A DNA stretch of 12,236 bases from Amoeboradix gromovi. Taxonomy: Eukaryota > Sanchytriomycota > Sanchytriomycetes > Sanchytriales > Sanchytriaceae. Positions 1-6,509 of the stretch are shown here, piece by piece. Each line of letters begins with the position of its first letter. Within the stretch, counting starts at the first letter, position 1. The translations under genes and the position numbers were made by a program. The notes below the pieces were generated by a model that searched no databases, was not told where the DNA came from, and saw only the letters and a list, made by a program, of their open reading frames with translations. The DNA is taken from the NCBI GenBank assembly GCA_018985225.1, contig JADGIF010000267.1, forward strand, positions 1-12,236. Reading direction: 5' to 3'.

Positions 1-1
1 G

Positions 2-103
2 CCTCAGGGTAGTGCAAGCATGAATAATCACTGTAACGGAGCATCTAGCATTGCTAGTTTCTCTGTGGAAATTCTCGATTTTCTCGGAAATCTGGACTTT
101 TAA
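2..103 (+). CDS. Possible 3' end of an upstream gene (partial)
   Basis: A frame open from the window edge runs about 33 codons to a TAA at 101-103. Its translation ends in a serine-rich then hydrophobic/acidic tail (SIASFSVEILDFLGNLDF), which reads like a natural C-terminus. An internal ATG lies at 20-22. A frame this short could be open by chance in AT-rich DNA, so this is only a candidate. It would end 54 bp before the first ATG of the aldo-keto reductase. The family is not recognised. Confidence 0.3.
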   Translation, partial: PQGSASMNNHCNGASSIASFSVEILDFLGNLDF

Positions 104-156
104 TGAGAGGAGGAGTTGTATATATGAGAATAACGAACTAGCAATACCATCCTCAG

Positions 157-1119
157 ATGCCAACTATGAATAACTCCGTTCCACTTTTTCGGTCTTATGA
201 TAATTTACTTTCGTTTGTGATACCTCTTTCATTTTCGCAATCGTTTTGCATTTCGAAACATTTAATGGAAGCATCTGCGCTAGGCTTTGGTACATACCAG
301 TTAAGAGGTCTAACGTGCTCAAACGCTGTTAAAACAGCTATAGAAACAGGATATACATTAATTGATACGGCTACAGTTTACAAGAATGAAGAGCAAGTGG
401 GACAAGCATTGAAAGACTTGGGAACTCCAAGAAATAATATATTCATCACTTCCAAGCTCTCACCATACGATCAGGGATATGACAATTGTATTAAAGCGGT
501 CGAATTATCATTGAACAAGTTACAACTAAATGTCATTGACCTGTACTTAATACATTGGCCGGGTGCGTCTAAAATCGAGCCATCAAGCGAAAAGAATTTT
601 AAACTTAGAAATGAGAGTTACAAAGCATTAGAGCAATCCGTGAACGACAAGAAATTGAGATATATAGGTATTTCGAACTACACAAAAGCGCATTTAGTTC
701 AATTACTGGAGTCTTGTGACATAAAGCCCTATCTAATTCAGAACGAGTGTCATCCATTATACTACGATCAAGAATTAATTGATTTTTGCAAAGAGAACAA
801 AATCCTCTTCCAGGCATACAGTAGTTTAGGCGGAAGTGGAAATATTAATTTGGTTGACAACTTTAGTGACTATTACCTGGGAGAACATTTAGAATCAATA
901 ACTAAGCACTACTCTAAAACACTATCGCAGGTGCTACTTAAATGGGCAATGCAAAAGGGCTTGCTGGTAATCCCAAAAGCAAGCAGTAGGGAACACATTG
1001 AAGAAAATTTCGATATGAATTTCAATTTAAGCGATAAGGAGATGTCGAGAATTGACAAATTAAAGAATACAGAATTTGGCTCTCATAAATTTAGCTGGGA
1101 TCCTACTGTCATTAAGTAA
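157..1119 (+). CDS. Aldo-keto reductase (AKR superfamily)
   Basis: This is a soluble NAD(P)H-dependent oxidoreductase that would reduce aldehydes or ketones to alcohols. The substrate cannot be told from sequence. The (beta/alpha)8 family signature is complete: GFGTYQ at residues 43-48, catalytic Asp70 in LIDTATVY, Tyr75, Lys100 in ITSK, and His133 in LIHWPG. These are followed by GISNY (171-175), QNECHP (195-200), AYSSLGG (220-226) and the cofactor-binding IPKASSREHIEENF (272-285). Length is 320 aa, normal for the family. The start is uncertain. Met1 and Met4 give a stretch (NNSVPLFRS) that could be the usual N-terminal beta-hairpin, but about 20 mostly hydrophobic residues (LLSFVIPLSFSQSF and on) separate it from ALGFGT. 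Met37 (position 265) would drop the hairpin. An AATAAA at 1120-1125 follows the stop directly. Confidence 0.93.
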   Translation: MPTMNNSVPLFRSYDNLLSFVIPLSFSQSFCISKHLMEASALGFGTYQLRGLTCSNAVKTAIETGYTLIDTATVYKNEEQVGQALKDLGTPRNNIFITSKLSPYDQGYDNCIKAVELSLNKLQLNVIDLYLIHWPGASKIEPSSEKNFKLRNESYKALEQSVNDKKLRYIGISNYTKAHLVQLLESCDIKPYLIQNECHPLYYDQELIDFCKENKILFQAYSSLGGSGNINLVDNFSDYYLGEHLESITKHYSKTLSQVLLKWAMQKGLLVIPKASSREHIEENFDMNFNLSDKEMSRIDKLKNTEFGSHKFSWDPTVIK

Positions 1120-1220
1120 AATAAATACATTTCTTGAATGTTTATATTGCGCAGCTACAAAAAAATTAGTTAGCCCAGTTTTTAAATAAGTACCATAAAT
1201 TCATCTATTATTACGCAGAT

Positions 1221-1930
1221 TTATTCGATTATTTGTTGAGACAACTTGCGGCCTAATCGATGGATCCTATCTCTGTAGGGAACTATTAGCTTGAGATGCT
1301 TCTCGACATGATTCGTTGGTTAGTTTGACATTAAGAAAACCTCAAAAGTATGTAGCAATTTCGGTGCTTGAGAAGTCCTTAAACACAGCACTGATCCGAC
1401 ATTCAAAAGTCTCATAAGAAAGCGGATCTCTTTTGAGGAAAGATAAAGTAATTTTTCTATGTATTTTAGGTCTTATAGGAGCCACTTTCATGGTGTTAAG
1501 AGATATCGGATGGTCCTGAGGTAGGTTTTATTTGTATCTGCCAGTGACCTTATTAGATTTGATGTGTTAAGGATGAGATGATTCAGACCCATCTCAATTA
1601 ATGAAAAGAGAGAATAACAAGTTCTTATACCATATGTATCATCTGTAAACGACTATTGCTGCAATAAAGTCACGTAATCGCTATAAATAGTTTATTGAAT
1701 TGAAGTAGAAAGACACCATGTGGCAGTAAGGAATATGTTCTTGAAATACATAGACTGCCATGCTATCTCGCCTCATCTAGGTGGAAAGCGTGAGTAGCCG
1801 TCGTAAAGGATAGACTAGTTCTATCTTTTTTTGTGAAAACTCTTGGTTTTCTAGCAAACCTCAAGATTTTTGAAGAGGAGCAAACGAGAAGGGTTAAAAT
1901 CAAGTCTTTTTTAAAACCCTGGGGTTTTAT
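1221..1930 (-). pseudogene. Decayed MULE-like (Mutator/FAR1-type) transposase
   Basis: No frame is long, but successive minus-strand frames each carry protein-like fragments in the order expected of a MULE-family transposase. One frame (1930-1766) ends in AFHLDEA. The next (about 1770-1642) has VSFYFNSINYL, a TAG at 1681-1683, then RLRDFIAAIVVY. The next (1652-1491) has DDTYGIRTCYSLFSL, like the MULE D-x-TY-x-TN-x(2)-Y-x-x-PL catalytic-Asp block, then SLADTNKTYLRTIRYLL, like the L-x-DET-x(2)-Y-x-W-x-L block. The next (1527-1345) has LSYETFECRISAVF. The last (1319-1224) has TNHVEKHLKL, like the C-terminal TTN-x-VE-x(2)-H-x(2)-LK motif. At least four frame changes plus internal stops show it is dead. 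The part above about 1800 is only an open frame. The match comes from recalled family patterns, not a search. Confidence 0.5.
1912..1929 (+). promoter_or_regulatory. Perfect hairpin next to the dsRBD-gene start codon
   Basis: TAAAACCC-TG-GGGTTTTA is a perfect 8-bp inverted repeat (as RNA, a 7-bp stem with a CTGG tetraloop). It ends three bases before the ATG at 1933. Its left arm could instead pair with AGGGTT at about 1889-1894, giving two mutually exclusive folds. If the mRNA leader includes it, it would sit where ribosomes start. A regulatory role is inferred only; the transcript start is unknown. Confidence 0.3.
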
Positions 1931-1932
1931 TT

Positions 1933-3261
1933 ATGGAGTCTTTCACACTTTTAGTAGATGAGTCAGTTTTTTTAGATCTCCCTTATGACTTTTTTGACAT
2001 CGTTATTTATAAAAGAGACGAATACATTCTTCACAATGGTGATAAGATACCATTTGAATGGCCTGTTTTAAATACATTTAGATGTCCACGATTTGTTTGT
2101 TCAATTGATCAGCCCCCTCCTATAGTATTTGAGAAATGCAAGCGATGGATATCTTTTGAATTTTCAAAGACACTAATTAGCTACATGTGGAGCAACTATC
2201 CTGTATTTCTGACTGCTTGTTACTCATACTTTAATGACAACATTCCCAATCAAACCTTTCATCAGCACTTTCAGTTTATTACTTCTACATTTCAATGCAA
2301 TGATGTCATTTTAAATGAAATTAATCTGATTAAAGCACTGACTAGTGTATCAGTCACATTGGAGCCTGAGAAATGCTTAAAGAAAGACATCAAAGATTTG
2401 CTATCATGGTTGAATGAAAATGTTAGTAAAGAGTTGTCTGTTCAGGAACCTACTAAAACTGTTGAAAATAAAATACCGTTATCTGAACAACCCTGCAATG
2501 ACACATTCTCTTGGAAGAAGTACCACGGAAAACCCTGCTATGAACGCGTATATGATTACTGTAGGCTAAATAATAAATTGTGTCAGTTTAAATACAAATT
2601 TAATCCAATAACTAAAGAATATCTTTATAAAGTACTAATAGACGGTGTCGGTAGCGATATTAAGAAAACCAAGAGTTCTGCAATCCAAGCAGAAGCTCAA
2701 GACTATTGTGCAAGAAGCATATTAAAAGATCTAATTTTGTCGAGCCCCAATGATTTTGCAGAGAATTCTACAAACTTTGTTGAACAACTAACTAATGTTA
2801 TGAAGCACAAATACAATACAGATTTAGAGTTTAAGTTTATAGATATAGGAAATGGTTTATTTAACATCAAAGCCATTTGCGGTACCAATGAATATCCTAC
2901 CTCTAAAATATACCAGTCAAAGGAATTTGCAATGCAAGACTTGTCTAACGATATTCTGTCTTATATACAGGGATTTGCCAATATCAACATCAAAAGACCT
3001 TTAAGCGATAGATTTTGTGCTAATAAGAATAGAAACAGTAAATATAGATCTAAGTTGAATACATTCCTAGACCAGAGTAACACAAGCTATAACTATGATA
3101 TTATGGAGCACAATGATGGTTCTAAAGTTCTTTACACTGCCATTTTAAGAGTAACATTAAGTGACCAGAATGCTACTTTTGAAGGCGAATTCAGGCATGT
3201 TAGTAAGAACCAGGCAAAAGAAGAAGTGGCACAAGCTGCATACCACAAGATCATGCTTTAA
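1933..3261 (+). CDS. Protein with about three double-stranded-RNA-binding-like motifs
   Basis: The 442-aa product probably binds structured RNA. Its clearest dsRBD is C-terminal, residues about 371-442: SKLNTFLDQ helix 1, three strands including LYTAILRV, then SKNQAKEEVAQAAYHKIM matching the conserved S-K-x-x-A-K-x(2)-A-A helix. A second, weaker copy lies at about 202-267 (CYERVYDYCRLN, then KSSAIQAEAQDYCARSIL). A third, weakest copy lies at about 282-345 (FVEQLTNVMKHKY, then KEFAMQDLSNDILSYI). Residues 1-165 hold an unrecognised folded-looking region rich in aromatic residues (WISFEFSKTLISYMW). I see no RNase III, helicase or deaminase signature, so it is not a standard Dicer, ADAR or RNase III. 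The stop is followed by AATAAA at 3264-3269. The next gene starts 203 bp downstream on the same strand and also encodes an RNA-binding protein. The orthologue is not recognised. Confidence 0.85.
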   Translation: MESFTLLVDESVFLDLPYDFFDIVIYKRDEYILHNGDKIPFEWPVLNTFRCPRFVCSIDQPPPIVFEKCKRWISFEFSKTLISYMWSNYPVFLTACYSYFNDNIPNQTFHQHFQFITSTFQCNDVILNEINLIKALTSVSVTLEPEKCLKKDIKDLLSWLNENVSKELSVQEPTKTVENKIPLSEQPCNDTFSWKKYHGKPCYERVYDYCRLNNKLCQFKYKFNPITKEYLYKVLIDGVGSDIKKTKSSAIQAEAQDYCARSILKDLILSSPNDFAENSTNFVEQLTNVMKHKYNTDLEFKFIDIGNGLFNIKAICGTNEYPTSKIYQSKEFAMQDLSNDILSYIQGFANINIKRPLSDRFCANKNRNSKYRSKLNTFLDQSNTSYNYDIMEHNDGSKVLYTAILRVTLSDQNATFEGEFRHVSKNQAKEEVAQAAYHKIML

Positions 3262-3464
3262 ATAATAAATTAAAAATATTCTACTAGTTTTACTCCTCAT
3301 TAAAAGACGCGATTTCGTTCCAAGAAATGTATTATATGTGCATGAGCAATTCCTATTTTAATTCCTGATAAATCCTGACTACTAATCATCTTGATTGGTA
3401 TTACGTAGCACGTCCCACGAGAATCATATTTATTGTCTCGATTCTCCGGGGTTATATTGAAACA

Positions 3465-5146
3465 ATGTTGTCAAACGATCCACTTGCTAAAGAATACTCT
3501 CTTTATTTACCACAAGCGCATGTTCGAAGGATTGTTGAAAAAATAGATGACTTGAAATCGAGATTCAGTGGAACATTAAAATTCGTAGATTCCCATCGTC
3601 CTAAAATAGTACTCTCTGGCAACAATAATGAAGAAGAAATCAAATCAATTGCAAATCAAATTAGATCATTAAATGAGTCAACAGAATGTTGCACAAAAGA
3701 ACTCAAAATGGCCAAACAGCATTACTCAACTATTCTAGGACCTTTGGGTAAAACAGTCAGGACTATTTCAATGGAATCCGGTACTGAAATCGAATTTAAG
3801 GAACCTGAATACAATAGTGATGAGTTTACTGTCAGCATCAAATCAAAAAGCGAACCCTGCGTTGTTATGGCTGCTGAGATGATTGAATCTCTTACAGCTC
3901 ACAAGTCTGATCAATTTGATGTTAAGATTGATATGGATATACACAAGGATTGTATTGGGTTTTTAATTGGGTACAAAGGTGCTCGAATTAAGGAACTAAT
4001 CGACAAGTGCGGTACACCAAAACCTAAAGTCATAGTAAATGAACAAATTCCGGGAGATATTAAAAAGGTAGAAATATCAGGAGTTCAATCTGCCGTTGAC
4101 TTAGCTGTCCAATTAGTTCAACAGGTTATAGATGGTTTAATTGAGCATAACAACAATAAAAGGTTTTTGAAGCAGAGCCAGTCTAAGCATCATGTTCCAG
4201 TGACTAACGACGAAGTAACTCGCAAGATTTATGTAAATGATACTCATGTGGGTGCCATTATTGGCGTTCAAGGTAGAACTGTTCAATCTATCACTCATAA
4301 AAGTCAATGTGTCATAAACATTGACCAGCAACCTGGTAGGGATAAACAAATAGTTAATATCACTGGCCCTGTCAATGCTATAGACTATGCTAAAGAGCTA
4401 ATCAATGATGCCATTACAGTGTTTGAAGAATGCTCTAAGGATCCAGATCGATCCTACCAACCGCGTTTAGATTCCAGGGTCGATAGGTATCCTCCTCCCA
4501 ACGATAGATTCAATTACAATAACGCTTATAACAATACTCAGTTAGATAGATTCAGACCAAATAACAATAATAATAGCAAACGACCATTTCCTGTAGACGA
4601 TTTTAAATATAAGAAACAGGCGGATAATGAAACAGTATTTATTTATTAATATAGTACAAGATTGAACATATTATCAATGAACAAGATAGCGCATTAATAT
4701 TGGGTAAAAATGGTAAAACATTGGACTACTTAATTACAGAGTCAGGATGTGATGTAGCATTAAGACCAGTCATAAATGGCAGTAGAATAGTAGTTATTAT
4801 AGGTACTAGGAGTAAATGCCAAGTAGCCAAAGCCATGTTGATGGACATATTGCAAGGGCCACCTCCAATTAGAAGAAATAACAAACCCCATTCATCACCT
4901 AAGCAACATAATATTCCAACTAGTTACACTATTCCAACCAGCAAAGTGGGACATGTCATTGGTAAAAAAGGAGCTACAATTAAAGAAATCAAATCATTGA
5001 GCAACTGTCAAATATCATTGACACAGCAGGTTGAGGATGCTAGCTTGTTCACATGCGAGTTAAAGGGCACTAGTCAACAAATTAAATATGCGAATGACTT
5101 GATTCAACAGGCGTTAACAAAGGCTACTGAATTTGAAAATGAATAA
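3465..5146 (+). CDS. Multi-KH-domain RNA-binding protein (two exons)
   Basis: Two open stretches, 3465-4634 and 4655-5146, join in frame through a short intron to give 553 aa. GxxG loops of five KH domains are visible: GPLG 92-95, GYKG 169-172, GVQG 267-270, GKNG 407-410 and GKKG 493-496, each with flanking KH hydrophobics such as HVGAIIGVQG and KVGHVIGKKG. Residues about 12-70 look like a further KH fold without its GxxG loop. KH3 and KH4 are separated by a basic, Asn-rich linker (about 325-390, with DR/NN repeats). Tandem KH arrays bind single-stranded RNA or DNA. Vigilin/Scp160-like and FUBP-like proteins are the obvious comparisons, but neither domain number nor linker identifies an orthologue. 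The fourth KH begins exactly at the exon junction, and its first strand (YKIEHII) is lost without splicing. An AATAAA overlaps the stop at 5142-5147. Confidence 0.85.
4635..4654 (+). other. Probable 20-nt spliceosomal intron (phase 0)
   Basis: GTATTTATTTATTAATATAG begins GT, ends TAG, is pure A/T between, and contains TATTAAT as a possible branch site. Removal joins Thr390 (ACA) to Tyr (TAC) and continues straight into a KH domain. A simple frameshift cannot join the exons: the first frame stops at 4647-4649 and the second is blocked by TAG at 4652-4654, so they do not overlap. Other choices also restore the frame: acceptor AAG at 4660 (26 nt) or donor GTAGAC at 4593 (62 nt). The 20-nt choice best keeps both the linker and the KH strand. 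Confidence 0.65.
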
Positions 5147-5492
5147 AATTATATTATACTAACTATCACAATACTATCACTAATATACAAATATGCCAAT
5201 ATCAAGATAATGTGCCATTTCTTTCTTTTTTAGCTCTTTAGGACTCAACTTAAGTGTTTTCCAAACGAAGCAGGTGAGTTCGCGAATAGTAAATAATTGA
5301 AGTCTAAGTACTAATTAATGTTGCTCTTTTAATCTCGCAAGTATAAATATGAAGTTTACACCCGTTCAAGATTTGAAATGTCAAAAGGATTTGGCTTTCC
5401 AAACATCTCAAACCTTCAACAGTTGAGGCTTTGCATCCTCTGTAAATCTTGAGTTTGTGATACCGACATAGCACCACTGAAGAAGCTTTAAC
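5147..5492. other. Intergenic stretch without a recognised gene
   Basis: This lies between the KH gene and the decayed mobile gene. It holds splice-signal-like sequences: CTTTCTTTTTTAG ending at 5233, GTGAGT at 5274-5279, TACTAAT at 5309-5315 and an AG at 5340-5341. No coding frame uses them. On the minus strand a frame without ATG stays open for about 60 codons (about 5490-5310), possibly more of the neighbouring relic, but I recognise nothing in it. Confidence 0.4.
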
Positions 5493-6426
5493 CTAGGGCC
5501 ACTGAGCTCTTTGGAGATATACTGGTCTAGCCAACCAACTAATGGCTCTCTGTGCTACCTTCCAAGTGTTGCGAGCAGCGTTCGCACCTCTGCTCCACAG
5601 TGGGAACACAATGTAGATGATACGTTCGCGCTCTTCTACTGCTTTCATCATATAGAACATGCAGGGTAGGTAGTCCTGTGGTGTGCATTGGGTGTCATAA
5701 TATACGCTCTCTTCTCTCAGCGCTCGCTGCAGCATGGTCTTGACTCTTTCGGCAACTATCCAGGCGTGTTACTGCGCATCTGATGTCTTGGGCTCGCTAA
5801 CACTCAGGATATCGTTCTTCACCTTGCGAAGCTCGCAACACAGAGCATTGGTTTGCTGTTTTTGTGCTCTGATGTGCTTTCACTAGCTTTGACGGCTTCT
5901 ACCTGATCTTTATTGGGATGCACCACGCTTATAAACCGCTCAGCATACTTGCAGAAGTGCTGCTTGATATTGTTCTCACAAGTGGTAATCACGTCAATCA
6001 CCATGTAGTCAAGCACTGTGTGGGGTGGTAGTAGTTCATGGTGTCAATCATGAGAGGTCGGTGGTGCTCTCGGTAGAACTCTTTGAGCTCTTAAGTCTCG
6101 GCCTTTGGAGCCCTGCCGTTTTTCTCTGTTTTCTCGCAAAGTATCTTCATAACAGCGTTCACAATGGTCTTGTCCATGGTAGGTAGAGCATCTCCAGCGT
6201 CAGAGCAGTGGAGCAAGTACAGCCTCAGGATGTGCAAACTGTGGCTCATGATTCTGTTGGTGAGAAGAGCTGCATTGGCAAGCTTCTCAATGACCGCTTC
6301 ATTCTTGACAATGCTCCTGAGGCTAGTCCTGATACACCGAAAGAAGGGCTTATCTTCCATACCATGTGCTTGTAGGAGTGCTGTGATTTTGGAAAATTTA
6401 TTTTGTGCAGATGAATTTGTTGCCAT
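5493..6426 (-). pseudogene. Decayed mobile gene, N-terminal part of a TnpB/Fanzor-like family
   Basis: Three minus-strand frames line up as one broken protein. Frame 1 starts at ATG 6426 (MATNSSAQNKF), contains LYLLHCSDAGDALPTMDKTI, hits TAA at 6091-6093 and continues as ELKEFYREHHRPL. Frame 2 (about 6020-5870) reads VLDYMVIDVITTCENNIKQH, then AERFISVVHP. Frame 3 (about 5870-5496) reads ALCCELRKVKNDIL, a TAA at 5769-5771, HAWIVAERV, then SVYYDTQCTPQDYLPCMFYM. Two frameshifts and two stops make it a pseudogene. From memory, this series of blocks matches a family common in Mucoromycota-type genomes whose C-terminal half carries a RuvC-like nuclease and OrfB zinc ribbon (TnpB/Fanzor relatives). 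That nuclease half is absent here, so the assignment is tentative. GC is visibly higher than in the flanking genes (about 53% in a sampled 60 bases, against 33% in UTP14). Confidence 0.55.
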
Positions 6427-6477
6427 TGTATTTGACATTTCAGATCTTTTGCCGTCGTATTTGACATTTCCAATCTT
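6420..6477. repeat. 29-bp tandem duplication between the relic and UTP14
   Basis: Two adjacent 29-bp units (6420-6448 and 6449-6477) match at 25 of 29 positions. Each begins TTGCC and contains GTATTTGACATTTC followed by ATCTT. They overlap the first codons of the decayed mobile gene and end 32 bp before the UTP14 ATG, so they sit in the probable UTP14 promoter or leader. Confidence 0.85.
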
Positions 6478-6509
6478 CAACGGTGTAATTCTCCTCGAGA
6501 TAACGGAGA

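Noticed and set aside
103-156. A 24-nt intron (118-141) adding MRGGV plus five codons to the aldo-keto reductase
   Set aside because: It starts at an ATG overlapping the stop of another open frame, adds residues that the family does not need, and the downstream frame is open without it.
1682-1832. Structured Pol III RNA gene: TATAAATA, nested stems (TGGCAGT/ACTGCCA, TATGT/ACATA), then a GATAGA/TCTATC hairpin and T7
   Set aside because: The same stretch reads as successive protein-like fragments of a transposase on the minus strand, and it matches no snRNA, RNase P or SRP motif. The stems are probably chance.
3419-3446. 7-bp inverted repeat GAGAATC/GATTCTC before the KH gene as a tRNA-like or regulatory element
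   Set aside because: It has a 14-nt loop, no cloverleaf around it and no partner elsewhere.
4652-4702. The second KH part as a separate gene starting at TTG 4700
   Set aside because: The frame is open back to 4655 and encodes the first strand of that KH domain. A non-ATG start inside the domain would break it.
6091-6093. Reassigned TAA codon (glutamine) instead of a stop in the mobile gene
   Set aside because: UTP14, PMS1 and the other genes end at TAA at normal positions, and the relic also has frameshifts, so decay explains it.
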